Source: Acidobacteriota bacterium
GTDB taxonomy: Bacteria > Acidobacteriota > Blastocatellia > Pyrinomonadales > Pyrinomonadaceae
Length of the DNA: 64,000 bases
Direction of reading: 5' to 3'
Assembly: GCA_019639135.1 (NCBI GenBank)
Contig: JAHBSL010000015.1
Span: 1-64,000 of the forward strand
Positions 1 through 7,293 of the stretch are shown here, piece by piece. The notes below the pieces were generated by a model, which searched no databases, was not told where the DNA came from, and was given only the letters and a program-made list of their open reading frames with translations. Position numbers and translations under genes: made by a program. Position 1 is the first letter of the stretch, and each line of letters begins with the position of its first letter.

Positions 1-369
1 GCTATTCCAGTAACCACAAGTAGCGCCACAGGAAGCCTGAGTAAAACCAACCGACAAGACCCTATCGTTATTCGAATAAACGTTTGCGCGGATTGCACCC
101 TTTCCGCCGTAGATGCTTCCGTCATTGGCCGTCGATTGTTCGAAAATCCGGTGAGTGTACGGTGGCTTAGCGATGATATACAACTCCGAGAGTTGAAGAA
201 ACCTGTTGATCTTTTTCGCAACGTGCCGTCGTGACGGTTGAGAGAATACAGGAAACGAAAAGTGTTTACCTTTCCTGACCATTTCCTTTTGGAAGAACCC
301 GCCCTGTGCGATCGCGATCGGGCGAAGGATCATGACAGCCAAGACTATTATTACGATCCGGACAAACAT
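1..369 (-). CDS. Secreted protein of unknown function, N-terminal part (runs off the left edge)
   Basis: An open minus-strand frame of 123 codons starts at an ATG (367-369) and continues past the window edge without a stop. The first 22 residues form a clear signal peptide (two basic residues, a long Ile/Val/Leu core, then IAIAQGG as a plausible cleavage region). The mature part alternates polar and hydrophobic residues and carries a C-x3-C pair (CGATC) near the visible end. The pattern loosely recalls secreted beta-rich DUF3298/DUF4163-type proteins, but that is an impression only. No neighbour constrains the function. The gene ahead of it on the minus strand (ASCH protein, ending at 440) is 70 bp upstream, so the two could be co-transcribed. 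Confidence 0.6.
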   Translation of the reverse strand, partial: MFVRIVIIVLAVMILRPIAIAQGGFFQKEMVRKGKHFSFPVFSQPSRRHVAKKINRFLQLSELYIIAKPPYTHRIFEQSTANDGSIYGGKGAIRANVYSNNDRVLSVGFTQASCGATCGYWNS

Positions 370-439
370 AGGCCTCGGATTATAGCATCGTTTTTGCCTG
401 CTTTTTCAAAAACTCCTTCCGCTGAACTAAATTTTTGAG

Positions 440-1027
440 TTATCTCTGCTTGAGAGCATTCAGTACCTTCTCGCCGCGTGGTGAGAGGCGGTAGCCAGGG
501 CGGAGGGATTCGGTCAGGCCGAGGGCTTTAAGTTTGCGGACCCAGGGTTTGAAGGTAGGAATGGTGAGGCCGATCTGTTCGGCGAGGATGGCGGCGTGGG
601 TGTTGGGTTGGTCGTGGATCATCTGCAGATAGTCTCTCGTCCACGGGCCGCGTTTGCTGCCGGCGTCGAGCTTCTTGAGTTTGGCAATGATCTCATCGAG
701 TTCGGCCTTTGAAAGATCGGCTTCGGAACGAAGTGCCTTTCGCGGGTCTTCGCCCACCCAACGCACGCCGATGCGGTAGATCGCCGTGCCCTCCTCGGCC
801 GGCGGCATCGAGGCCAAAAGATCACCTTTCGAGGCAAACCCCGCAGCCGCCGCGTCCGCCGGCGTGATCTTTCGCTCCGTGACAACCTCGACCGAATCGA
901 CCGCCAAAACGCCACGCTGCGTCATTTGCGTCCCGCCCGCCTTAACGCCGCACTTCTTCCAACGGCGAAAGATCAGTGTGATCTCACCCGCCTTGATGCG
1001 GTCCAAAATTGCGTTCTTTATTAGCAT
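440..1027 (-). CDS. ASCH/PUA-like domain protein with C-terminal winged helix
   Basis: The 195-residue protein begins with an ASCH-type segment: IKAGEITLIFRRWKK is followed by a turn (KAGG) and then a GVLAVDSVEVV strand, as in small PUA-fold proteins that bind RNA or nucleotides. Residues from about 125 on (TRDYLQMIHDQPN, then AEQIGL, then LGLTESLRPGYRLSPRG) look like a winged-helix module ending in a wing. The start ATG overlaps the TAA of the upstream MoaD-like gene by one base (TAATG), so translation is probably coupled to it and to the BNR gene further upstream. The exact ligand cannot be read from the sequence. The ASCH assignment is likely and the C-terminal winged helix less certain. 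Confidence 0.72.
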   Translation of the reverse strand: MLIKNAILDRIKAGEITLIFRRWKKCGVKAGGTQMTQRGVLAVDSVEVVTERKITPADAAAAGFASKGDLLASMPPAEEGTAIYRIGVRWVGEDPRKALRSEADLSKAELDEIIAKLKKLDAGSKRGPWTRDYLQMIHDQPNTHAAILAEQIGLTIPTFKPWVRKLKALGLTESLRPGYRLSPRGEKVLNALKQR

Positions 1028-1299
1028 TACCCGCCGCTGACCGCATTGAAGATGTGAAGTTCGTCCGTATCGATCGCCGTCTCAAGGCCATTGGCTTGCT
1101 TCACGCTTTTGTCGCCGAGAAAGACGTTGACGTGGGTGCGGATCTTGCCTTGCTCGTCCAGCACGCGGTCGCGAAGCGCCGGATGCAGCGACCATAAGCC
1201 ACCTAGAGCCTCGCCGACCGACGTAAAACTACCCGGCAGGCTGACCTCCGTTTCGCCGCCCGCAAACTGCTTCAAATGCCCGCTTAGATAAACCTTCAT
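1027..1299 (-). CDS. MoaD/ThiS-family ubiquitin-like sulfur carrier
   Basis: This 90-residue protein ends in Gly-Gly (NAVSGG), the C-terminus that E1-like enzymes adenylate and thiocarboxylate in MoaD, ThiS and archaeal SAMP proteins. The body fits a beta-grasp fold: MKVYLSGHLKQFAGG, a central helix region with GEALGGLWSLHP, then VNVFLGDKSV and DTDELHIFNAVSGG. The ATG at 1299 was chosen because it overlaps the TGA of the upstream BNR gene (TGATG) and gives the expected length. The same frame is open further upstream, but that part is antisense-like shadow of the BNR gene. Coupling to a BNR propeller rather than to moaE or thiG suggests a role other than core Moco or thiamine synthesis, which is inference. 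Confidence 0.85.
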   Translation of the reverse strand: MKVYLSGHLKQFAGGETEVSLPGSFTSVGEALGGLWSLHPALRDRVLDEQGKIRTHVNVFLGDKSVKQANGLETAIDTDELHIFNAVSGG

Positions 1300-2363
1300 C
1301 AGAGCGTGTATGCCTTTACGCAGCAGATCTCCGGCAGCGAGCCTTCGATCATCTTCCACGAATCGCCGTCGTTGTGAGAGGCGAAGAGCTTCCCGTTCTT
1401 TGTCCCGAAAAAGATGTTGTTGCCGGTCGAGGTAACCGCATCGCGCAAAACCACCTCGTATGCGTTCTTCTGCGGCAGGCCCTTCGTCAGCGGCTGCCAG
1501 CTTTTCCCCTCGTCGCGGGTGCGGTAAACACGCAGCTTGCCCTCGCAGGTAAATCGCTCGGCGTCCTTTTGGAGCGGAACGATGAAAGCCGAGCCGGCCT
1601 CGCTCACCGTCAGGCCGAAACCGAAATTTGACGGCAGGCCGCTTTCGATCTCTTCCCACGTAATGGCACCGTCTCGGCTGCGGTAAACTCCGTGGTGATT
1701 CTGCAAGAAAAAGAGCTTCTTCTTCGATGGATGCCGGGCGATCTTGTGCACGCACTGGCCGAACTCAGGATATTTATTCGGCATGAAATAGGCCGAAACG
1801 CCGGTGTTCGTCACCTTCCACGTTTCGCCGCCATCGGCTGATTGATAGACGCCGCCGGTCGATATCGCGATCTTGATGTCCTTTGGGTTCTTGGGGTCGG
1901 TGACTATCGTGTGCAGGCAAAGCCCGCCGAAGCCCGGCTGCCACTGCTTCCGGTGCGGATGCTTCCAAAGCCCTTTGTTGAGCGACCAGGTCTCGCCCCG
2001 GTCGTGCGATTCGAAAAGCGCAGCGGGTGCTACGCCAACGTAAAGCGAATCGCTGTCGCCGCCCGCGGTTATCTGCCAGATATTCTCAAGCGGCTTTTTC
2101 GTCGTCGCGGGCATCTTGATCCGCCGTTTCTCCGGCTGGTCCCAGGTTTTGCCCATGTCCGTGCTCTTGCAGAGTTCGGCGCCGAAATGCCAACTCGCCG
2201 GTGCGGCCCACATCTCGTTGCGGCCCTTCCGCTGATCGAGAAACGCCGAGTAAACAGCGAGCCCCGGAAAGTGCGGCCCCTCGATCGACCACTTGCCACC
2301 ACCGCCGCGGAGGATGAATAACCCCTTTGCGGTGCCGACGAGGAGAATCGTTTCGTTTGGCAT
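1299..2363 (-). CDS. BNR/WD40-type beta-propeller protein (glycosyl hydrolase/sialidase-like)
   Basis: The 354-residue protein is built of Asp-box (BNR) repeats: STDMGKTW, SHDRGETW, SADGGETW, SRDGAITW, TRDEGKSW and SHNDGDSW recur at roughly even spacing, which predicts a six-bladed propeller. There is no signal peptide (MPNETILLVGTAKGLFIL begins directly with the first blade), so it is probably cytoplasmic. It resembles the cytoplasmic exo-alpha-sialidase/WD40-like family often found next to a MoaD/ThiS gene. No catalytic residues of true sialidases can be assigned. The stop overlaps the start of the downstream MoaD-like gene. The DUF853 ATPase ends only 12 bp upstream, so all four may form one operon. 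Confidence 0.85.
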   Translation of the reverse strand: MPNETILLVGTAKGLFILRGGGGKWSIEGPHFPGLAVYSAFLDQRKGRNEMWAAPASWHFGAELCKSTDMGKTWDQPEKRRIKMPATTKKPLENIWQITAGGDSDSLYVGVAPAALFESHDRGETWSLNKGLWKHPHRKQWQPGFGGLCLHTIVTDPKNPKDIKIAISTGGVYQSADGGETWKVTNTGVSAYFMPNKYPEFGQCVHKIARHPSKKKLFFLQNHHGVYRSRDGAITWEEIESGLPSNFGFGLTVSEAGSAFIVPLQKDAERFTCEGKLRVYRTRDEGKSWQPLTKGLPQKNAYEVVLRDAVTSTGNNIFFGTKNGKLFASHNDGDSWKMIEGSLPEICCVKAYTL

Positions 2364-2375
2364 ATATCTCCCTCG

Positions 2376-3896
2376 CTAAAACCAACTCGATTTCTTCTTT
2401 GAGGTCGAGCCGCCGAAGATGCCGCCAAGAATGCCGCGGACGATCGTGTTGCCGATCTGCCGGCCGATCGAGGTCGAAGCGGAGCGGGCGGCGCTCTTTA
2501 CAACCGATTCGACGATCCCATCCGGCTGGCGAGATGCAGCTCGCTCGGCCTTTGCCTGGCGTTCGGCTTCTTTCTGGGCCTCGAGTTGGGCCTTTGCCTC
2601 TTCTTCGGCCGCTGACTTTTCTTCGGCACGTTTGGTCAGCATCTCGAACGCCGATTCGCGGTCGATGGCTGTGTCGTAAATGCCGGCCACGATCGACGTA
2701 TCGATCAGCTGCTTTCGCTGGTCGGGTGTGATCGGCCCGATCTGGCTCGCGGGCGGCACGACAAAGGCACGATCGACCACCGTCGGCACGCCCTTTTCAT
2801 CGAGGAGAGAGATCAGCACCTCGCCGACGCCGAGCTCCGAGATGGTCTTGACCGTATCGACCTCGGGATTTTCGCGAAAGCTCTTAGCCGCGACCTTCAC
2901 GGCCTCCTGCTCCTTCGGCGTATAGGCACGAAGCGCGTGTTGGACCCGATTGCCGAGCTGGGCGAGCACCTTGTCCGGGATGTCCGCCGGGCTCTGCGTC
3001 ACAAAATAAACGCCGACGCCCTTGGAGCGAATGAGCCTGACGACCTGCTCGATCTTCTCGACCAATGCCTTTGGCGCGTCGCTGAAGAGCAGGTGGGCCT
3101 CATCAAAAAAGAAGACGAGCTTTGGCTTATCGAGGTCGCCGGCCTCGGGCAACATTTCGAAAAGCTCGGAAAGCAGCCAAAGCAGGAACGTCGAATACAG
3201 CTTTGGCGAGTTGATCAGCTCATCGGCGGCGAGGATATTTATCACGCCTTTGCCGCCGAGCGTCTGCATAAAATCTTCAAGCCGTACGGCCGGCTCGCCA
3301 AAGAATTCGTGCCCGCCCTGCTGTTCAAGCTGCAGCAACCCGCGTTGGATCGCACCGACCGATGCCTTCGAAACATTGCCGTACTGCGTTGTAAATTCCG
3401 ACGCATTTTCAGCCACGAAGATCAGAAGCTGCTGCAGGTCCTTCAGGTCAAGCAAGAGCATGCCGCCCTCGTCCGCGATCTTGAAAGCGAGCGTGAGAAC
3501 TCCCTCCTGCGTTTCGTTAAGCTGCAGGATCCGCGAAAGCAGCAGCGGCCCCATCTCCGAGATGGTCGCCCGCAACGGATGGCCCTCTTTGCCAAAAACG
3601 TCCCAAAACGTGACCGGGCTGCCCTCAAACTTTGTGTCCGCAAGCCCAAGCTGCTCGAGCCTCGCCAGGATCTTAGGGTGGTTTCCGCCCGTTTGGCTGA
3701 CGCCGCTCAGGTCGCCTTTGATGTCCGCCACGAAGACCGGAACGCCGCGTTGGCTGAAGCCCTCAGCCATCTTCTGCAGCGTCACGGTCTTGCCCGTTCC
3801 GGTCGCCCCGGTTACCACACCGTGCCGGTTCGACATTTCCATCAAGAGGTTAAATTCGCTCGCTTCGCGTTTTGCTAAAAGTATTGGTTCAGGCAT
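2376..3896 (-). CDS. DUF853 / HerA-like P-loop ATPase
   Basis: The 506-residue protein has Walker A GATGTGKT at residues 30-37 and Walker B VFFFDEAH with the Asp-Glu pair at about 265-266. The [16 protein letters not shown] segment after the P-loop is typical of the DUF853 (YjgR) branch of HerA/FtsK-like ATPases. A charged Glu/Ala/Lys-rich coiled-coil stretch (about residues 410-455) precedes a Gly-rich tail (GILGGIFGG) ending in KKKSSWF. DUF853 proteins are soluble hexameric ATPases of poorly defined function, sometimes linked to DNA or protein translocation. A 313-codon open frame runs antisense to it but looks like a codon-bias shadow. The gene lies just upstream of the BNR-MoaD-ASCH set. 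Confidence 0.92.
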   Translation of the reverse strand: MPEPILLAKREASEFNLLMEMSNRHGVVTGATGTGKTVTLQKMAEGFSQRGVPVFVADIKGDLSGVSQTGGNHPKILARLEQLGLADTKFEGSPVTFWDVFGKEGHPLRATISEMGPLLLSRILQLNETQEGVLTLAFKIADEGGMLLLDLKDLQQLLIFVAENASEFTTQYGNVSKASVGAIQRGLLQLEQQGGHEFFGEPAVRLEDFMQTLGGKGVINILAADELINSPKLYSTFLLWLLSELFEMLPEAGDLDKPKLVFFFDEAHLLFSDAPKALVEKIEQVVRLIRSKGVGVYFVTQSPADIPDKVLAQLGNRVQHALRAYTPKEQEAVKVAAKSFRENPEVDTVKTISELGVGEVLISLLDEKGVPTVVDRAFVVPPASQIGPITPDQRKQLIDTSIVAGIYDTAIDRESAFEMLTKRAEEKSAAEEEAKAQLEAQKEAERQAKAERAASRQPDGIVESVVKSAARSASTSIGRQIGNTIVRGILGGIFGGSTSKKKSSWF

Positions 3897-3933
3897 ATCT
3901 CGTGAGTATAAGAGAGGAGAGTTTAATTGTTAA

Positions 3934-4062
3934 AAAGCGCGAAAGTGAAAAGGTTCAAAAGTTAAGAAACTTGAAGTTGAAACCGGACCGTTACCGCTTT
4001 AATCTTTTACCTTTTTCACTTTTTCACTCTTTCACCTTTTCACTTTTTCTCTTTCTCGTATT
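3934..4062 (+). repeat. Low-complexity inverted stretch of TTTTCAC / GTGAAAA units
   Basis: The left part is rich in GTGAAAAG and TTCAAAAG. The right part repeats CTTTTTCAC, CTTTTTCAC, CTTTCACC and TTTTCAC. The two halves are loosely inverted, so the region could fold. The right half overlaps the Lys/Glu-rich 3' end of the YdeI-like gene. It looks like a microsatellite-type intergenic repeat, not a gene. Confidence 0.55.
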
Positions 4063-4648
4063 TCCAATTCCGGCTCTTCCCCTCGCTGAGCCATTCGATG
4101 GCGGTGGCGGTACGTTTTTCACGGGTCGGTTCGGTCTTCGCTTCGTTTATCCACTCGATGTATTCCTTCCGGTGGCTGTAGCTGAATTTGTCGAAAGCGG
4201 CTTTTGCTTTATTGTTTCCGGCGAGAGCCTTCGCAAGTATCTCCGGGACGACCAACTCCGCACGTTCTGCCGGCTTTTTCTGCGGCAGCTTGATTCCCTT
4301 TTCATTTAGCTCGACTGCCTTGTGGACAAGTTCGATGATGACCTTGTCCTTCGGCAGGTCCTTGAGCGAGGCGATCTTGCCAAAGCTGCTCAGCGTGTTG
4401 CGTTCGGAGTCGATAGCCTCGTGCTCAAGCAACTGCTGCTTCCAAAAACCGAACGCGCAGTGCTGCTTGAACGCCGCCATGTTGCAGACCGGCCCCTTGA
4501 AATCAAAGTGCGGCATCCCCCACTTGATCTCCTCTTCAATGTCCGGACACGCCCGATGCACCAGCTTCCGAATATGCGTCAAGATCGGCCGGGCAAATTC
4601 CGCCGACCTCTCGATGTATGCATCAACCCTCGGATCCGTAACCGGCAT
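4040..4648 (-). CDS. YdeI/OmpD-associated-like protein (DUF1801 + OmdA)
   Basis: The start was set at the ATG giving MPVTDPRVDAYIERSAEFA, the usual N-terminus of YdeI-like proteins; the upstream extension is Arg-rich and unlike the family. Residues about 5-110 fit the DUF1801 fold (IRKLVHRACPDIEEEIKWGMPHFDFKG, then NMAAFKQHCAFGFWK). The C-terminal part (PEILAKALAGNNKAKAAFDKFSYSHRKEYIEWINEAKTEPTREKR) is the OmdA/YdeI region with its conserved SHRKEYIEWI core. The family is widespread but its biochemical role is not established. The last residues (KSRNWKYEKEKK) run into low-complexity repeat DNA. It is a single minus-strand gene downstream of a degenerate region. Confidence 0.88.
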   Translation of the reverse strand: MPVTDPRVDAYIERSAEFARPILTHIRKLVHRACPDIEEEIKWGMPHFDFKGPVCNMAAFKQHCAFGFWKQQLLEHEAIDSERNTLSSFGKIASLKDLPKDKVIIELVHKAVELNEKGIKLPQKKPAERAELVVPEILAKALAGNNKAKAAFDKFSYSHRKEYIEWINEAKTEPTREKRTATAIEWLSEGKSRNWKYEKEKK

Positions 4649-4802
4649 CGCTCGCGTCCTCCTCAATAAAGGCCTTGCTGCTGTTTGAAACGCTAAGGGA
4701 TTATAAACGAATATCTTTGCCGAAGACCAACTTTCCCCCGCCACCCGCCAAAAAGCTTACAGCTAACCGCTAAATGCTAACGGCTTAACGAAAATGCTCC
4801 GC

Positions 4803-5471
4803 TTATCGCCGGTCCTTTGCCCGCTCCGCCGTCCGGACGCGATAAAGCCTTTCAGTGAAGCCGCCTTCTTCGACAAATGCCTTCTCAAGCGAAGCGATCT
4901 GCCGGTCGAGCAGGCTGCACGCTACGGTGATAAGCGCAAGTGCTCCATTGGCTGCGATCTCAGGGTAGATCGGTTGAATGGACAGCGTGGACCCCGCGGA
5001 CCCGGCGGACGACGCATCCGCCTTTACCGGTCCATCGTGTACACCAAGTCCATTCTGTCCACCCTCTTTCACCGCCCGCACCCACTCGGCAAAATCATCG
5101 GCGGTCGCCGGCCGGCTGTCTATCAGCAGTGCCCTTCGCCCGTCCGAACGCTCCCATTGCCGTAGCCCCCGCTGCCGAAGAAAGTCCTCGTAATCAAGAC
5201 GGAGTTACTCAAGGCTCGCCCTCGCAACGTTCGTCAGCTTTAGCTCCATCTTCTTCGAGGTCCCGCTCGCTTGGCTACCCTCTGCGATGTTCTGCACACC
5301 GCTCCGCGCCGCCTGCACCATCTGGTCATTTGTTCTGCTCCGCTTGTCGATATACCGGCCGCAGAACCGGACCGTCACATCATAAACAAGTTGGGCCATC
5401 TGAAAACTCTTAAGCTTTCGGTAGCCCCCGTGCAGCGGAATTAGTTTCTCCGGTTTCCTTTGTCGCTCCAT
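4803..5471 (-). pseudogene. Four-helix-bundle suffix domain protein interrupted by one in-frame TAA
   Basis: The frame starting at 5471 encodes an N-terminus typical of the four helix bundle suffix family (KLIPLHGGYRKLKSFQMAQL, RYIDKRSRTNDQMVQAARSG, NIAEGSQASGTSKKMELKL). It hits TAA at 5205-5207 right after RASLE. The same frame then continues LRLDYEDFLRQRGLRQW and later NGALALITVACSLLDRQ and EGGFTERLYRVR to a stop at 4803, which is the expected C-terminal half. A single G-to-T change (GAA to TAA) would explain the break. The middle holds a variable Ser/Gly/Ala segment encoded by 9-bp repeats. Either the gene is dead or a base is mis-called. A separate S23-type four-helix-bundle gene lies at 60846-61208. 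Confidence 0.85.
4979..5014 (+). repeat. 9-bp tandem repeat (GGAC-containing) inside the four-helix-bundle pseudogene
   Basis: Four successive 9-mers share a GGAC core: TGGACAGCG, TGGACCCCG, CGGACCCGG and CGGACGACG. Read on the minus strand they encode a Ser/Gly/Ala tripeptide run in the variable middle of the protein. Because the period is 9 bp, copy-number change stays in frame. Related GTCCA motifs continue to about 5065 and recur at 5569-5604. Confidence 0.65.
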
Positions 5472-5568
5472 CCTTATTATGTGACCGCCGTCGATATAAT
5501 TTGCCGCTTTTTACCGGAGCATTATAACCCGCCCGTCCATCCTGCCCACAATGCAATCATCTCAAACA

Positions 5569-5604
5569 TGTCCACTCGATCCACCCAGTCCACTATGTCC
5601 ACAC
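5569..5604 (+). repeat. 9-bp tandem repeat (GTCCAC-containing) upstream of the four-helix-bundle pseudogene
   Basis: Four successive 9-mers are seen: TGTCCACTC, GATCCACCC, AGTCCACTA and TGTCCACAC. This is the same GTCCA core as the array inside the pseudogene. It lies about 100 bp upstream of that gene's start, in the gap before the 5611-6036 gene. No gene covers it. Confidence 0.6.
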
Positions 5605-5610
5605 AGCACC

Positions 5611-6036
5611 TCAATCAAACTTCCCAATTTCTCGTCCCCGCCTCCTAGGGCCGCGGGAGACGGTTACGGTTTCGGAGAGGTTGAGGTACATGCGGCCGAC
5701 GGCGTCGATCTTGGGGTTGATGAAGCGTTCGGTGGTTTTCAGCCGGATGCCGAAGTGCCTGCAAAAGGGGTTGGCGTAGATGCGTCGGCCGGACATTCGG
5801 GCGTCCTCTTTCAGCTTGAAAGCCGGCCGGGCGGTGATCGCATCCGTCGGTTCGAGGATGATCAGGTCCTTCTGCCGGTTAAAGTAAAGATAGACGGCGA
5901 GCGGCCGGCCGATCGCCTTGTGTGCCCGTTGGTTGAGAAAGATCAAGCCCTTTGGGCAGATCGTTACGTGGAACCGTTCGGCAAATGGCACCGAAGGGCC
6001 GCCCATGAAATTTTCGCATTGTCTGTCTAGCTGCAT
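5611..6036 (-). CDS. Conserved-looking hypothetical protein
   Basis: The chosen ATG at 6036 gives a 141-residue protein starting MQLDRQCENFMGGPSVPF; the longer upstream reading is low-complexity and has no better start. The sequence alternates short strands (RFHVTICPKGLIFLNQRAHK, LAVYLYFNRQKDLIILEPTD) with basic loops and ends in an Arg-rich tail (RGPRRRGREIGKFD). No family is recognised. The regular strand pattern and mixed composition argue for a real small cytosolic protein. There is no signal peptide or membrane segment. Its upstream side is a 420-bp gene-free stretch that may hold its promoter. Confidence 0.6.
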   Translation of the reverse strand: MQLDRQCENFMGGPSVPFAERFHVTICPKGLIFLNQRAHKAIGRPLAVYLYFNRQKDLIILEPTDAITARPAFKLKEDARMSGRRIYANPFCRHFGIRLKTTERFINPKIDAVGRMYLNLSETVTVSRGPRRRGREIGKFD

Positions 6037-6455
6037 AGTTAGTGTCCTCACAAATGATATCTTTGCGTGCCGTGCTCGCACGGAGGTTGCATTTATAGCA
6101 CATCCATTCATCGAATGCGAGGTTTTTTCTCCCGGGCGCGCAAACGGATCCGCGGCGTTGGCCGCTGCGGTCACAGCCTCAAGGGTTTTATGCTTTTACG
6201 GCGCCACAGCACCGGACGCTCTTGACGGTTTTGAAAAATGTTGTGGGTCACTGCCAGGAAATTCCCACGACCGAATCCGGGAAACGCGTCACCGGACACC
6301 TGTAATCCGCCGCTGGAGAGAAAGATCCCGCCTAAAAATGGCAGGGCGTCATTCGGCCGGTCAGGAAACGATTGAACATCTGCGCCTCGCCCGAACTTAA
6401 GGGGAAATTCGTTCCTTGATGTCATTATCGGTTTCGCGATAGCGTCTTACTTTGT
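6037..6455. other. Gene-free stretch
   Basis: About 420 bp between the divergent 5611-6036 gene and the GNAT gene. Short open frames exist on both strands, but none has a convincing start, ribosome-binding site or protein-like composition. It presumably contains the two divergent promoters; no clear box or operator could be singled out. Confidence 0.5.
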
Positions 6456-7019
6456 ATGGTGGAATTCAAGCAAGCGGAAACTGACGATGAGCTTGTGGGC
6501 ATACTTGATCTTCAGCAGAGCAATCTGGCGGCAGGCCTCACATCGAAGGAGCTAGAGCGAGAAGGCTTCGTTACAGTTTCGCACTCGCTTGAGCTGCTTC
6601 GTGAGCTGAACGACATCGAACGACACGTTATCGCAATCAAGGATGGCCGCATTGCCGGCTACGTTCTCGCCATGACCAAGGCGAGCCGCCATCGAATTCC
6701 GATATTGTTTGAGATGTTCGCGGAGTTTGATCGACTTTCGGTATTCGGCCACGACCTTCGCGGGTCTGCCTACATGGTCATCGGTCAGGTATGTGTCGCA
6801 AAGGAGTTTCGCGGGCAGGGCGTTTTCGAGGGGCTTTACCGTGAATATCAACGCCAGTTTTCTACGCGGTACCCGATCGCGATCACCGAGGTCGCGAGCA
6901 GCAATACGCGCTCGCTTGCAGCCCACCGAAAGCTCGGATTTCGCGAAGTGGCCGAATACACCGGCGAGAGCGGGACCCGATGGGTGATCGTGGCCTGGGA
7001 TTGGAACGCCGGCCAGTGA
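6456..7019 (+). CDS. GNAT-family N-acetyltransferase
   Basis: This 187-residue protein fits the GNAT fold: an N-terminal helix pair (ILDLQQSNLAAGL, SKELEREGF), the beta2-beta3 strands (HVIAIKDGRIAGYVLAMT), then the acetyl-CoA-binding motif A (IGQVCVAKEFRGQGVFEGLY), where the R-G-Q-G turn binds the pyrophosphate. The C-terminal part (ITEVASSNTRSLAAHRKLGF) is the usual motif B helix before the last strand. The acceptor substrate cannot be deduced. It stands alone on the plus strand with a 274-bp gap before hppA. Its length is normal for the family. Confidence 0.9.
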   Translation: MVEFKQAETDDELVGILDLQQSNLAAGLTSKELEREGFVTVSHSLELLRELNDIERHVIAIKDGRIAGYVLAMTKASRHRIPILFEMFAEFDRLSVFGHDLRGSAYMVIGQVCVAKEFRGQGVFEGLYREYQRQFSTRYPIAITEVASSNTRSLAAHRKLGFREVAEYTGESGTRWVIVAWDWNAGQ

Positions 7020-7293
7020 ATATCACCACTTCTTTTAAGGTCTAAATGCCACACGCCGACTCGCAGAACATCCCGATACTTTCCCTCTCTTCTGACATTT
7101 CATCGAGGCCGGCCCGTACCCGAACCTTTTTCGCCCGCGGTTGGTTGTGAAATGGCGGCATTTGTTCGATAATTCTAGGTTTTGGTATTCAAAGGACTTT
7201 TTTAGTTCGCATCCCAATATAAGTTAGTAAATATCTATCTTGAGAGGGTGTTTCTGCGGCCCGCGGGGCCGGAAGCACAAGATCGAAAAGACT

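Noticed and set aside
2937-3878. A 313-codon open frame on the plus strand opposite the DUF853 gene
   Set aside because: It is the codon-bias shadow of a GC-rich gene with clear Walker motifs on the other strand; its own composition (His/Leu/Arg-rich, no start context) is not protein-like.
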